This document shows, piece by piece, positions 12,101 through 24,513 of a stretch of 64,000 nucleotides of DNA. The position numbers and the translations under genes were made by a program. The notes below the pieces were generated by a model. It was not told the origin of the DNA. It did no database searches and worked only from the letters and a program-made list of their open reading frames with translations. Numbering within the stretch: position 1 is the first letter of the stretch; every line of letters starts with the position of its first letter. Origin of the DNA: Fusarium oxysporum f. sp. lycopersici 4287 (Eukaryota > Ascomycota > Sordariomycetes > Hypocreales > Nectriaceae); the NCBI RefSeq assembly GCF_000149955.1, contig NC_030986.1:4029333-4093332 (forward strand), in the 5' to 3' direction.

Positions 12101-12192
12101 TACCTAGCCTACCTACCTAGTCTATTCTCACCTGACCTTTCCGTCCTCTCTCGCTGAGGTCGGCCATTGCATATCTTTATATCTTTAATTGA
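9165..12192. other. 3-kb intergenic region upstream of the F-box/LRR gene
   Basis: No protein gene supported. Several 60-135 codon ORFs on both strands show no conserved motif and no plausible splice partners. From about 11800 to 12190 the sequence is CT-rich with ACCTACCTAG repeats, consistent with a promoter and leader for the gene at 12193. The length leaves room for long 5' regulatory DNA. Confidence 0.55.
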
Positions 12193-14152
12193 ATGGCCCT
12201 CCCTCTTAGCCCCACGCACCACGCGGTGCCTCAGTTTGACCTTTCTGCTCTGCTCAAGGCCAAAATGTCACGCCCCGAATCTCCCAACAGCAACAGCGAC
12301 AAGACTGCTCGATCGTCCTTCTCGTCTGTCCGAGAGAACGATGATGGCCTAGCCCAGACTTTCACCCGCTCAAAGATTTCCTCCTACACTCAAGGGCCGG
12401 AAGAGGTATTCGATGAATCACCCTCACCTTCCGTTGAGATTGCACAGCCGTCTTTTCAGGCTCCTCTGACGCAGCCTCACAGTCGGCTTCATGGCTTCTG
12501 GTTCCCCGCGGACAACTTTCGCGGATGGAAGCAGATCCCCATCAAGGGCAAATCCGCCAGCCGTAGCTGCGAGGATCTTCACAAGCTATCCATGACATGG
12601 AGCTCTCCAGCACCTCCCGCCGTCGCTGAGAAGGCTTCACCCAACAGCTACCAGACCGGAACCTCCCCTCTCGAGAGACTCCCCAGCGAAGTTTTGGGTA
12701 CGTAAACGTGCGCGCATCGCATGCCAAAGAGTTCCTCAGCCATCAGCCATAAACCCTGCTGAACCCCGGTCCCAATTATATGACATACCTTGTACTAACT
12801 TGTCGATCACAGGTGCCATTATCGACCTTCTCGTCATCGAGATCCCTCCCAATGGCCTTACACCACGAAATGCCGACCTTATGGCTCTTCTCCTTACTTC
12901 GCGATCTATTCATGCTGCGACTCTCAACACACTCTACCGCCACATTACGATTCCTCACTCTCGTATCTTCCGAAAGTTCCTCGCAACCATCACTGAGTAC
13001 CCCGCGCTCGCATCTATTGTGCGGCGACTCGACTTCAGCCACTTTAACCCCTCCACCATCTTCTCTACTGCAAGCGAGAGAGCCCAGACTCGAAACCTGA
13101 CTTCCGAGACACTCTACAAATGTCTTGAGCTAACCCCATACCTGCAGGAGTTCCTGGCGCAAGAGTATATCGATGAGGATCTTGGACCTGATGTTATCAA
13201 GAAGCTCTTCTTCGAAATGCCCCGGCTCCAAGCCATCGACTTTTGCGGCTGCTCCTCTCCTTCTTTCAAGAATTCGTTCACTAGCCTCCTCCAGGCTCAG
13301 TGGCCCGATTCTTTGACTCTTACCCGTATTTCGTTCCATAAGTGCTTGAACTTGCCAGGCTCCGTCTTCGAGGCCATCCTACCCCGACTCGAACGAGCTA
13401 CTCACCTCGATCTCGCTGGAACCAGAGTGACCGACAAGGCGTTGCAGAGCTTGCCTGAGACGGCAAGACTCACACACCTGAACTTGGCCAAGTGCCGAGA
13501 GTTGACCTCTGAAGTTGTTGTCAAGTTTGTTACAACTCATCCCGCGATCATCCAGACCATCACTGTCCTTAGCCTTGCTACTAATGCCAGCAGCCACCTC
13601 CTGCTGGGCAAGGCGGATGTTGATGCTATTCTTCCCCGACTGCCCCCTACCCTTCGATCGCTGAGTCTCAAGGGTAGCAGAATGGATCCTTCCCAGATTC
13701 CTCTTCTCACCCCTCTGGTCCAGCATCTGGAGGAGCTTGCCATCGGCCGAGGCCTCGATCTCCGTGACATCCACCAGCTCCTGTACCAAGCCCAGGAGTG
13801 GATTCCTCACAGTCTCCGATACCTCGATATCTCCGACCTGGACACTATCATCGGTAGTGCTAGCGCACTTCTTACCCCCGCCTCCGCCCCGCTGCAGGTT
13901 ATCGAGCTCGAAGAGCGCGCATACGAGCGAGCGGCCAAGGCTAAGAAGAACCTTGAACGTGCAGGATGGACCCCCAAGGAGTTTGGCAGCCGTTACTGGC
14001 TAGTCCGCTTGAACACCGACGGAGCCTCTCTCGACAGCGGCGCCCGGTGGTGGAAGCTGGGCGCTGAGAGCTGGGGCATGAGGAAGATCCCGGTTGCGGA
14101 GGCCGATGTCGGAGGCATGTATGGCACGTTCATGTTCGGCCGAAGGCTGTAA
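12193..14152 (+). CDS. F-box / leucine-rich-repeat protein
   Basis: Two exons, 12193-12697 and 12813-14152 (614 residues); the 115-nt intron has donor GTACGT and branch TACTAAC. The first about 158 residues are Ser/Pro-rich and probably disordered. The intron falls inside an F-box-like segment starting LERLPSEVLGAIIDLLVIE (about residue 160), which would bind Skp1. It is followed by irregular leucine-rich repeats, such as ATHLDLAGTRVTDKALQSLP and LTHLNLAKCRELTSEVV, which usually recruit the substrate of an SCF ubiquitin ligase. The C-terminus ends in an aromatic, Gly-rich stretch (RWWKLGAESWGMRK) seen in a fungal-specific group. I recognise the architecture but not a named orthologue, so the substrate is unknown. 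An in-frame Met lies 24 residues in (KAKMSRPESP); the first ATG was kept. Confidence 0.88.
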
Positions 14153-14875
14153 AATGCCAATCTCCGACACCAGTTGCACGGATCTCTCTACTCTCATATC
14201 ATTTTTTAATGGTGTTATGGTTTGATATTTATATGGGTAGATTTGGGTTGCATCTTGATTTGATATCCCGGCGCATAGCGGTCAAACTTAGCGATAAAAG
14301 CAAAGTCATTTTGATGGAAAAAAGCGTTCTGAAGCATGGATATGACGAAGGAAAAACGTGTAGATAATCAATAATGACTTTCATGAAATGATTAATCTTG
14401 ATTGGTATAACTGTGAATGTGTATATATATGACTTGTCTGAACAAATAATCTCTGTTGCTGCCTTTCTAGTGTGATGGATGGCTGTATCTGCTTGTAAGA
14501 AGTTATACTCAGGCCCCAGCCTATCAGAATTTAGTCGCTGCACGACACAGCAATGCCGCCATTTTGAGCTGCAGCAAGATCAAAGATGACATCCTTGTCT
14601 TCAGGGAAGACGGGGACGGCGTGCCCATAGATAATATCGATACCGATAAACTATTCTTTACCTCAAATCAATCTCGCAGCTTTCCCGTGTGGCATAAAGC
14701 TTGATGTGGCGCCTGGACGACGGTGGCTGAACAAGATCACGTGGCACCCAAACCGGAACAACCAGGCGCCGTGGCAAGAACAGCCTCCTGCGACGTAACC
14801 GCGCCAAAGCGTGCCTTGCTCCTTGAATAAGCTCCAACTCCAACGACATATACAGCTTTGGTGCTCGACGGCATC
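14153..14875. other. Intergenic between F-box gene and V-ATPase subunit a
   Basis: AT-rich 3' region, then the upstream region of the V-ATPase gene. No ORF with coding character. Confidence 0.6.
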
Positions 14876-17666
14876 ATGGCTCCCAAACCGGATACCCCGT
14901 TCCGCTCTGCGGACATGAGCATGGTACAACTCTATGTCTCCAATGAAATCGGTCGCGAAGTTGTTACGGCCCTCGGCGAGCTTGGTCTCTGCCAATTCCG
15001 CGACGTAGGCAACCATCCATCAATTCTTGCATCAAGAACTGAGGCTAATCCACTGATGCATCATGCAGCTCAACGAGGATGTCAGCGCATTCCAACGCAC
15101 TTTTACTCAGGAGATTCGACGACTCGACAATGTTGAGCGACAGCTGCGTACGTCATCCAAAGGGATCCACCAGAACACACGAATCTAACACATTGCAGGA
15201 TACTTCTACGCTCAGATGGATAAGATCGGAATCCCGCTCCGAAAGCTGGACCTCGATGTCGAGCGACTTGCGTCACCCTCAACTTCCGAAATCGACGAGC
15301 TTGCCGAGCGAAGCCAGAAGTTGGAACAGCGAGTTTCTGCCCTGAATGAGAGCTACGAGACTTTGAAGAAGCGCGAGGGCGACTTGACCGAGTGGCGATG
15401 GGTTCTGCGTGAGGCCGGTAGCTTCTTCGACCGTGCTCACGGAAATGTCGAGGAGATCCGCGCTTCTACTGATAACGACGATGCTCCCCTTCTGTCTGAC
15501 ATTGAGCAAAACCAGGGTGGCCCCGATGCCGAGCGTTCTTTCTCCGGCATGAACATTGGCTTCGTCGCTGGTGTCATTGCTAGAGACAGAGTCGCCTCCT
15601 TCGAGCGTATCCTCTGGCGAACACTGCGCGGTAACCTCTACATGAACCAGTCTGAGATTCCCGAGCCCTTGATCGATCCTACCAACAACGAGGCCATCAA
15701 CAAGAACGTCTTCGTTATTTTCGCTCACGGCAAGGAGATTCTCAACAAGATCCGTAAGATCTCCGAGTCCATGGGCGCTGATGTTTACAATGTCGACGAG
15801 AACAGTGATCTTCGACGTGACCAGATCCACGAGGTCAACAACCGCCTGGAGGATGTCCAGAACGTTCTACAAAACACCCAGGCCACTCTTCAGGCAGAGC
15901 TTAATCAGATCTCTCAGTCGCTGTCTGCCTGGATGGTTCTTGTCGCCAAGGAAAAGGCCGTGTATAACGCACTCAACAACTTCTCCTATGATAGCGCTCG
16001 GCGAACTCTCATTGCCGAAGCCTGGGTACCTACCAATGATCTTCCCCTGATCAGGACGACCCTTCAGGATGTTACTAACAGAGCTGGCCTCTCCGTCCCT
16101 TCTATTATCAATAAGATTCAGACCAACAAGACGCCGCCTACTTACCTTAAGACCAACAAGATCACCGAAGGTTTCCAGACCATCGTCAATGCTTATGGTA
16201 CCGCCACGTACCAGGAGGTCAACCCGGCCATTCCTGTTTTTGTCACCTTCCCTTTCCTGTTCGCTGTCATGTTCGGTGATTTCGGCCATGCCATCATCAT
16301 GCTTTCAGCTGCTCTCGCTATGATTTACTGGGAGAAGTCACTGAAGAAGGTCAGCTTCGAGCTGTTTGCCATGATCTTCTACGGCCGATACATTGCCCTG
16401 GTTATGGCTGTTTTCTCTGTTTTTACCGGTCTCATCTACAATGATGTCTTTTCTATGTCCATGACTCTGTTTGAGAGTGCTTGGGAGTTTAAGAAGCCCG
16501 AGAACTATACCAACACTACAAGCATCGTTGCCACTCTAAGGGAAGATGGTCACCGTTACCCCTTCGGTTTGGATTATGCATGGCACGGAAGTGAGAATGA
16601 CCTCCTCTTCAGCAACAGTTTGAAGATGAAGATGAGTATCCTTCTGGGCTGGGCACACATGACCTACTCGCTCTGCTTCTCTTACATCAATGCTCGCCAC
16701 TTCAAGAAGCCCATTGACATCTGGGGTAACTTCATCCCTGGCATGATCTTCTTCCAGTCCATCTTTGGCTACCTTGTTATTTGCATTGTTTACAAATGGT
16801 CTGTTGATTGGCTGGGCACTGGCCGCCAACCTCCTGGACTGCTCAACATGCTTATTTACATGTTCCTCCAGCCTGGAACTATTCCTGAGGGCGAAGAGCT
16901 TTACGCTGGACAGTCTGTTGTCCAAGTCATTCTCTTGCTCTTGGCTTTCGTCCAAGTTCCCATCCTCCTCTTCCTCAAGCCTTTCTATCTTCGATGGGAG
17001 AACAGCCGTGCTCGCGCCAAGGGTTACCGTAGCATAGGTGAAACCTCTCGAGTTAGTGCTTTGGACGGCGATGATGAAGACGCCAATGGCCACGGCAACA
17101 GCTTCGACGAAGATGGCGAGGGAGTTGCTATGATCTCTCAGAACATTAGTGAGGAGCATGAGGAGTTCGAGTTTAGTGAGGTTATGATCCACCAGGTCAT
17201 TCACACAATTGGTAAGTTTATCTCAATCTACAATGGCATTGCACTTTGTTAACAAATGGCTAGAATTCTGTCTGAACTGTGTCTCTCACACTGCCTCCTA
17301 CCTCCGACTTTGGGCTTTGTCTCTCGCTCATCAACAGCTGAGTATTGTGCTTTGGTCTATGACCCTTGGCCCTGCCCTCAAAATGAGCGGCGTTGTCGGT
17401 GTCATCATGATTGTTGTTTGTTTTACTATGTGGTTCTTCTTGAGTAAGCATTGCCAATCCCTTCTATCTTGATTGTTCACTAACACATCCCAGCCATTGC
17501 TATTCTCGTTTGTATGGAGGGTACCAGTGCCATGTTGCACTCCCTCCGTCTCGCTTGGGTCGAGTCGTTCTCCAAGTTCGCAGAGTTTGCGGGTTGGCCT
17601 TTTGCGCCTTTCTCGTTTAACACCCTGCTGGAAGAGTCGGAAGAGCTCAAGGATTACTTGGGTTAA
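14876..17666 (+). CDS. VPH1: V-type proton ATPase 116-kDa subunit a (Vph1/Stv1)
   Basis: Five exons, 14876-15004, 15069-15147, 15199-17211, 17264-17443 and 17494-17666, give 857 residues, the usual length. Subunit a forms the proton half-channels of the membrane Vo sector and acidifies the vacuole or Golgi. The cytosolic N-terminal half (to about residue 390) starts [13 protein letters not shown] and is coiled-coil-rich. The membrane half has blocks such as [18 protein letters not shown] and a predicted series of about eight helices. The essential channel arginine lies in [19 protein letters not shown], at about residue 755 (Arg735 of yeast Vph1). The acidic loop [20 protein letters not shown] before it is typical. 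Most fungi have one gene for this subunit; Vph1 versus Stv1 sorting cannot be read here. It is convergent with the Ysh1 gene, with 238 bp between stop codons. Confidence 0.97.
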
Positions 17667-17904
17667 TTGGAAGGGTTCGCGTATAGGTTGCCTTTTTTTT
17701 TATAGCAGTAGACAGTGGTATTTTTATTGTATCATAGGTAGCATAGTGCAACATTAGAAACTCTGGGCTTTTGCCAAGTTTTCTGACTTAGAAGTCAAGC
17801 TGTCTGATAATCAGACAGAATGCCCACATAATTCCCAGCCCTTATAACAATAGAATCAAGCCTTGTTGTACATGTCCGTGAACGTTTCTGGAGCTAAATC
17901 CTTG

Positions 17905-20854
17905 TTATCCCCAAAGAGGTGCCGTCACCTCGACAGCTCTCTCCACCACTGCCCTCACCCTGTCTGCAAAAACCTTATTGTTAGACTCAACCTCGAGGTC
18001 TTCCAACCAAACCGTGGCATTCATCCTATCCACCTTGATTGACACTCCTGGCACAGGAATACCAATCTTGTGCAGCCTGTCAATCTCCTTCTGTTGTCTC
18101 TCCTGGAGTTGTGTATCCTCACCATCCCCCTCTGTCTTCATGGCATCATCGGCCTCGTCCTTCTTGATCTTCTCTTCGGTGTCCTCCACGGCTGGTAGTT
18201 TGGGGATCGTGACTGGGGCAACGTTGTCTTGACCGAACTGAGCTTCGAGGAACCAAAGAAGACGCTCAAGGCGCTCCTCTGGGGAAGCAGAGTGGTGAGG
18301 GTTCACATCGGGTAGCTCGTGCGAGTGTGAGTGCTTAGCGGAGGAGCGCTTGACAGCAGCAGGAGAACTCTCCACGGAGAAGAGAACAGCCATGACGGAG
18401 TCGGCGATGCCGTCGTTGAGCATATTGCCCTCCCACTCAAGCTCAACCTCACCGTTTGTGCGGTATCGGACTGAGACACATCCCATGACGAGGTAAGCTG
18501 CAACGAGGCTAGCAACCTCTTCATCAGCATCCTCCTGCTTCATTTCCTCGCCATCCGTGATCATATGATCGCCATGTCCATTGCTTTGACCATTCTTTCC
18601 ACGGCGCATCTCGGGGAGTTCTTCGATGTTGCCAAACGTGCCCTCGAGGGCCCACTTGACGAGGTCGACACCTGCAGCACTGAGGGTCAGACGCTGCTTG
18701 CAGGTGATGGTGGTTGTGTTTAGGCCTGCGTACTCGCGGAGATCCTCGGGCGCCATGAGAGAAAGCTTGAAGTCGTTCTGGACGAGCACGCCAGTAACGA
18801 GAGGAGGTGCAGCACTTTGATCAGGATGAATGCTCTGAGGAGGCTGGACCGACGCAAGTTTTCCAACAACCTTGGCAGTCTTGTCGGCTTTGAAGGGGAT
18901 ACGAAGCTCTTCACAGTTGCGGGGTGAGTAGACTTTGACCTTTGCAGTTTTGTTTGCGTTGAGGGAGAGGAGTTTGGATTTGAGACGCATCATGTTGTGC
19001 TGTTCGCCATGAACAAGAATCTATCACAAACGTTAGCATACTGTTTGGTGATGAAGGAGAGAGGAGGCAGACGTACAACGACAGGAGCTGCAACTTCTTC
19101 GATAAATTCACGGTTCTCAACGCCATCGACGTGAGCCGCGAAAGAGTATTCCTGGACACTACACCTTCGAGGAATGAGGACTTTCTCGCCATCTCCTCCG
19201 GGCAGTCGACGAGCGCCCGCCATACTACGAGTCATAACTGCCTGGATCTGATCAGGTTCTTGCATGATCTGCTTAGCCATTGTGCCTTCGACGCTGTAAC
19301 CCGTGATGATCACACCATTCTTCTCGCTGGGCGCCCACCGTTCTAGTAGCTCACGACTGACACCATTCTGAAGCATACCAGGACTGGCAAGCATAACACA
19401 ACCGCCAACATCGTCGAACCTGTCCAAGTTCTTGAGAGAGCGGATGTACTTAAAGTCCCACGGTCCACCCTTACCAGCTCCATCGCCAGACGCCTCTGCC
19501 TCGGCCATTCGCTCACGGAACAAGCGTTTGATATTGTCGTTCATGGCACCAACGTAGGTCTGGTAGATGAGCATACACTTCCTGGCAAGGTTGCTGGCAT
19601 AGTAGATGGGGTACTTCTGGAAGTCAGCATGCTTGCCCCAGTACTCGTCGAGAATCAAGAGTAGCTCCTGAGCTCGTCCGAGGGCAAAGACTGGCATGAG
19701 GACACGGCCGCCTCGGTTGAGGATACTTGTGATGGACTTCATAAGGGCCTGTTCTCTCTCGAGGCGAGGGACATGAGAAGCAATGCCGTAGGTGGATTCG
19801 GTGATAAGAACGTCAATCTTGACGCCCTTAGGAACCTCTGCTGAGACCAAATGTCGATCTTGTTCGCGAGAGTAGTCACCTGTGAAGAAGATGTTGAGGC
19901 CAGCAATCTCGATAAGGAACATGGCAGCACCAAGAACATGGCCGGCAGGGTAAGGGGTGATTCTGATGGAGGAGATAGTATGAGTTGTGTGGTAGTCGAT
20001 GGCCTCGATCTGAGGAAATGTGTTTAGATGGTCTTGCTCAGTATACACTGGCTGTGTAGTAGGATTGGATGAAGTATTGCCCACTCGAACACTGTCCTGA
20101 ATAAGCCACTTGTAGATGGCCTTTGTGGGATGGGTCATAAAGACACGACCCCTGAAGTTCGTCTTTGCGAGAACATATGGTAACGATGCTGCATGGTCGA
20201 TGTGAAAACTATGGCTGATTAGCTGGAATCCTCTGATGGCATCTGGCTATCTAGAGATGATATTGGCGACTGGCGATTCAGGACAGGACGGCATCACAAG
20301 GACGAACAGCAAGGGCGTAAGGTAAGGGAAACGGGCAAACTGTATTGTATTGATCTGGCATACAAGAAAGCAAAGTCGTGGATGTCGTCATCACGCGAGC
20401 ACGGTACAGGCCGCGATAGCACAACGCAATACGAGGCGGTTCTGTACCATCCGATCTATCACATCACATAATATCAAAACACAAAGTCGTCCCTCGCCCT
20501 GTCCAGCCTATGTACGTCGTTGCGGGAGTGGAAAGAAGGGGGTCGCTTACTGGCTGATGAGAAGCACGTCGACAGTGCTAAGATCGAAATCGTCGTAGAA
20601 GGGCAGTGCAGCGAGTCCATCGTATGCGGGATGTTGGCCGGCATCAAGCTGATAAAGGGCATTAGACAAGTATGCGGATAGACTTATCGACCTATTCTTA
20701 CCATGACCGTCTTTCCCTTGTATTGAATAATATGACATGACCTTCCCACTTCGTTTCCTCCTCCCAGGCAAAGAAACATAAGTTCATCTGAAGGATCTAC
20801 TGGCTCTTCCGCCGCAGCCGCGTTCATGGCAGAAGCCTTTCGTTTGGATGCCAT
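17905..20854 (-). CDS. YSH1: Cleavage and polyadenylation endonuclease CPSF-73 / Ysh1
   Basis: Four exons on the minus strand, 20702-20854, 20551-20648, 19077-20208 and 17905-19020, give 832 residues. The product is the zinc-dependent endonuclease that cuts pre-mRNA at the poly(A) site in the nucleus. It has a metallo-beta-lactamase fold with all key motifs: [11 protein letters not shown] (Asp53), the HFHIDHAAS zinc motif (residues 84-89, rebuilt across an intron), [13 protein letters not shown] and [14 protein letters not shown]. The beta-CASP insert follows ([26 protein letters not shown]) and the late His motif [14 protein letters not shown]. The C-terminal CPSF73-100_C region starts around the last intron. 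All zinc ligands appear present, so an active enzyme is expected. The intron between the second and third exons is 342 nt, long for this genome. It is divergent from TAF4, with 695 bp between start codons. Confidence 0.96.
20209..20550 (-). other. Unusually long (342-nt) intron in Ysh1
   Basis: Donor GTAAGC after AGCCA and acceptor CATAG before TTTTCACATCGAC rebuild the invariant HFHIDH motif exactly. Most other introns in the window are 48-91 nt. Branch candidate is CAGCTAATCAG close to the acceptor. No ORF inside matches the host protein. Confidence 0.8.
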
Positions 20855-21549
20855 TGTTGTAGATCCGCCGAGCTATGGTCCAGCTCACATTCGACGTCGA
20901 GGTTCTATATAGATTATTAGTAGAAGCAGCCTTGGGCCACAAGCTCTCCGATAGAAGGCTGCTGTTCACAGCTAATGACAGCAACTGGCCGCAGGGATAA
21001 CAAAGAGATCAGATCACTATATCAATTAATGAATGGATGAATGAAATAGGCGGGCAGCACGGGCAAAAACGAGGCAGACGCGTTTCTTTGAACAATGAAC
21101 GGATAAAAGCCGGCTTTTAGTTGACGGGAGCTTGCTTTAGGTGGTGGCTTTCTCAAGGACGGCTACGTACGTATTTTACGGGAGGAGGCTCTGCGCACGT
21201 GACGTTAAAACTACGCGACCTCCGTTTTACAGGCGAAGCTGCCTCCTTCATAGCCAACCCCCAGCGAGCTAACACCTTCGCCCAACGACGATATCCAGCG
21301 CCTCCATCTCGAAACGAAGTTTGAGCGCTTTCTGATAGCGGATCTCTCACCTGCCGAACATTTTTACAGCTTTTCCGAGTGCCCCGCCGAGATTAAGCGC
21401 GTCGGATGGGAGGCGTCGCGATTGATTTGACAGGCTCATCTGCCTGCTGAGCTAACACACTCAACTCACGCATTTCTTCCAACTTTCTTTATCCTCGACC
21501 GGGGCTCGCCTCTCGACCGACAAAGCAATCACGAACAGGAAAACTCATC
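20855..21549. promoter_or_regulatory. Divergent promoter region, Ysh1 and TAF4
   Basis: 695 bp between two start codons pointing apart, both for core gene-expression factors. No ORF of note. The last 130 bp before TAF4 are CT-rich. No specific operator could be assigned. Confidence 0.6.
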
Positions 21550-23517
21550 ATGGCTCAACCTCAGCCTCAGACGCAGGTGCAGGTGCCGCCTCGCGCATTC
21601 TCTCCACCGCAGCATTCACCCTCGCCTGCCGCGTCGCAGTCCAGCTTCGCCCTCCCACCGCAGAAACGAGCTCGAACCGACGGACCATCCTCGCAACCCG
21701 AATCGCCATATGCTACATCCCCTTACGCCGCGAGTCCAGGCGCTACAGCTACGCCGCCTGCTGGGGCTGGATCTCCTGCGTTTGCGCAAAGCCCTGCTCT
21801 GCCACAACCGTATGCCACACCCTACACCAACGGGCACACAACGCCTGGCCTTAATCTCCCTGACGTACGACCGAATTCAACACCTCCGATTCAGCAGACC
21901 CAGCAGCTACAGCAGCCTATACCTCAATATACTAATGCCACAATGACACCTGTTCCTGTACCTACTCCTGGTCAGCTAATGACCCCAACTCCTGGCCCCG
22001 GAGTCATGGGGCCTCCGCAGAGGCCAGCAGAGCGGCCAACCAAGGATTACGAATACGATGTGACAGATTCACTTGCTGGTACTGGCATCGATCTTCGAGC
22101 TGAGGAACAGTATATGAACGACCTCTACGCGACCGGTTTCGACGAAGCGCGGACGGGCTTTGCCCACCAGCCACCGGGGCCAAAGTCGAGCTTCTACGGT
22201 GCCGGGCCCGCAAACCAGCCTGCCCAGTCTGTTCCGGATCAACCACAGGATCAGTTTGCTGCACAGCAAGCAGAGAGGGCTTGGTCAGAGTCGTCGATGC
22301 GACTTGCACTTCAGCGGACACAGGAGATAAGTGATCCTTTTTTGCTGGTCGCCTTGCTGCATCGACGTGCGGATAAGATCGCACGAGAACATCACCTGGC
22401 GCTGAACTTGGATCTGAAGAACAACAGTCAAACCATGGGAAAGATGAGGCTCCCGGAACAATTTCCTGCGCCAAAGGTGACTGTTAAAGTGACTCCAGGC
22501 CCAGACTCGACCATGGTTCATACAACCGGCTCATACATTCCACACGATGCTTTTCTAGTTGATCAGTTGGCATTGATGTCTATTGCCACAAAGCAGCGAC
22601 TCCGAGAATTAGTGGAAGATGCACATGTAGTGGCAACGAATAGGCAAAGGACATCTCATGGCGATATACCTGAGGAATGGACTCCAGCGGCAGCTCCCAT
22701 GAATGCTGAGCCTCTGGAGCCCATTGAGAAGCCAGCGGATGCAGTCAACGGTGTCGATGGGACCCATGTGGAGAGTGCGAACGGGGATAGCACGAATCCA
22801 TTGAAGCGTAAGTTGAACCGGCGGTACGTATTCAGTTTTTACTCACACTCTACAGGCTCCAGCGATGCAGCTGGATTGACCAACGGCGCGCCTCCAGTCA
22901 AGCTGCCTAAAGTGTCGTCGTATATGACAACGACGATGCGGGACCTTGCTAGACAGGAGCGTGACTGGGAAGAGGCACGACTCCGCAAGCGTCAAAAACG
23001 CAAGGATGGTATACCAGACTCGGGAGCCACGACATCGCGTGCTGGTAGCGTGGCGCCTGGCACTCCTGGTGCTGTAGCGCCAGAAGCTCCAAAAGCAATG
23101 ACGAAGAAGGAGATGAAGAAGAACCAGCAGATGAAGGCTGCTGAGATTGACAGTCATCAGAGCCAAAACACCACGAGTAGCCTCTTTGCTGGCTTCGGAG
23201 GTAAGAGTGGACTGTTCGGTAAAAAGAAGGCTGGCAAGACATACGACTGGATGACTCGAGGCAGCGGTACCAGTACGCCGACCAGAAACGCTCCGGGTGC
23301 CGGAAAAGGGCCCGGAGGGCTAGGAGCGGCGCCGGCACCTGCAAACATGGCCATGACTACCGAGGGCCGCAACCGACTTGGCACATGGAGAGAGGATAAA
23401 GAAAAGGGGCGAAATATCCAGCTTCGCGATTGGGTTTCAGTATTAGAAAGGGATGGAAGAGAAGGCAAGGCGCTTCAAAAAGCATACCTTTATCTGGACG
23501 CATCGAACCCCAAATAA
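21550..23517 (+). CDS. TAF4: TFIID subunit TAF4
   Basis: Open from 21550 to 23517, but an intron at 22808-22855 (donor GTAAGT, 48 nt, acceptor CTCTACAG) is very likely removed, giving 639 residues in place of 655. The first about 190 residues are Pro/Gln/Ser/Thr-rich and disordered, as in TAF4 activator-contact regions. From about residue 165 the TAF4 homology region begins (YDVTDSLAGTGIDLRAEEQY, a helical histone-fold segment with HRRADKIAREHHL). It continues to a C-terminal block (SSYMTTTMRDLARQERDWEE, WREDKEKGRNIQLRDWVSVL, LQKAYLYLD) that packs with TAF12. Identification rests on this layout and the conserved C-terminal motifs. TAF4 is a scaffold of TFIID at RNA polymerase II promoters. 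Confidence 0.93.
   Translation: MAQPQPQTQVQVPPRAFSPPQHSPSPAASQSSFALPPQKRARTDGPSSQPESPYATSPYAASPGATATPPAGAGSPAFAQSPALPQPYATPYTNGHTTPGLNLPDVRPNSTPPIQQTQQLQQPIPQYTNATMTPVPVPTPGQLMTPTPGPGVMGPPQRPAERPTKDYEYDVTDSLAGTGIDLRAEEQYMNDLYATGFDEARTGFAHQPPGPKSSFYGAGPANQPAQSVPDQPQDQFAAQQAERAWSESSMRLALQRTQEISDPFLLVALLHRRADKIAREHHLALNLDLKNNSQTMGKMRLPEQFPAPKVTVKVTPGPDSTMVHTTGSYIPHDAFLVDQLALMSIATKQRLRELVEDAHVVATNRQRTSHGDIPEEWTPAAAPMNAEPLEPIEKPADAVNGVDGTHVESANGDSTNPLKRKLNRRYVFSFYSHSTGSSDAAGLTNGAPPVKLPKVSSYMTTTMRDLARQERDWEEARLRKRQKRKDGIPDSGATTSRAGSVAPGTPGAVAPEAPKAMTKKEMKKNQQMKAAEIDSHQSQNTTSSLFAGFGGKSGLFGKKKAGKTYDWMTRGSGTSTPTRNAPGAGKGPGGLGAAPAPANMAMTTEGRNRLGTWREDKEKGRNIQLRDWVSVLERDGREGKALQKAYLYLDASNPK
22808..22855 (+). 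other. In-frame stopless intron in TAF4
   Basis: Donor C|GTAAGT, 48 nt, acceptor CTCTACAG. The length is a multiple of three and no stop lies in frame, so simple ORF calling runs through it. Splicing gives NPLKRSSDAAGL; retention inserts KLNRRYVFSFYSHSTG, a basic-aromatic block unlike its surroundings. Confidence 0.75.
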
Positions 23518-24513
23518 GCACAGCACATCACAACATACTATAACTATCAAAATACGGCGAGGTAATGGGATAGGGAAGATGTGAGATGAGATTTCGTGAC
23601 ACACGGCCAGGGCTAGGGATGATCAGCTAGTGGAAGAAGATACCCTGCGCAGCGTGCATGGCTTGATATTACTTAGCACGGCGTTTTATGTTTTTTCTTA
23701 CTAAAGGCATGACTTGGGGAAAGGCAGCCCTTTTTTATTTGGCATGCACTACAGGAAATCGAATGGGAGAGGAGAGACTTTGATGGCATGAAGGATGGGG
23801 ATTCTTTTGAGACTGAGGGAATTCGACAATGCTGTTTAGGCGTACACCATAGGAACATGGGTGCGCCATGTATTTCTTAGGCCTTTCTTTCAGCCATTTT
23901 CACCCTACTTTTCTGAAGCTTGGAGCTCGGCGAAAAGGGCTATAGTTTGGGGAGAGAAGTGAAGGGACAAAAGTCTTCTAGGGAGAGATGAAAGAATAGA
24001 CCCCTTATGAACTTGGCCTGACCCAACCTGAACTTGAACTTTAAGTTGATCTCGTGATGAGTATTTTGTTGGTGTTGGGTGACGGAAACATTCCTATGTT
24101 GAATCAAGGGAGAAATGGCTCTTTGACCTTTGCGATAGATAAGGTACCTTAGTGAGAGTCAATTACAAATGCTTCGTCTGTCTGATGTGCTTAGAAAAGT
24201 GGGACTATCAACTATTGCGGAATCGCCATTTCCCCTCCCTTCATAATCAACAATCGAAAAGAGTCGATTCTTTTTGTCTCTACAATTTAATTGATTCCTT
24301 AAAAGGGTCCAGATCGACCTGTCGCAAAGAAACATAGACAACGCCACATTCTGTTGAGTTCAAGACAAACCCACCCTCACCTCAAGGCTCCAAGTACTTC
24401 CCCATTCAGTCACAGCCACAAGGGAGAATGGGAGACTAATTAAGCACCCAATAACTAGATCTCATACCCGTTCGGGAGGATTCGTGCTCTCGGCGATACG
24501 GGAGGCGATCATC
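23518..24513. other. Intergenic between TAF4 and the Nit-type gene
   Basis: No gene supported. 3' region of TAF4 to about 23900, then mixed sequence with no clear ORF. Confidence 0.6.

Noticed and set aside
22824..22855. 32-nt intron with donor GTACGT in TAF4
   Set aside because: Too short, and the donor at 22808 gives a normal 48-nt intron with the same acceptor.
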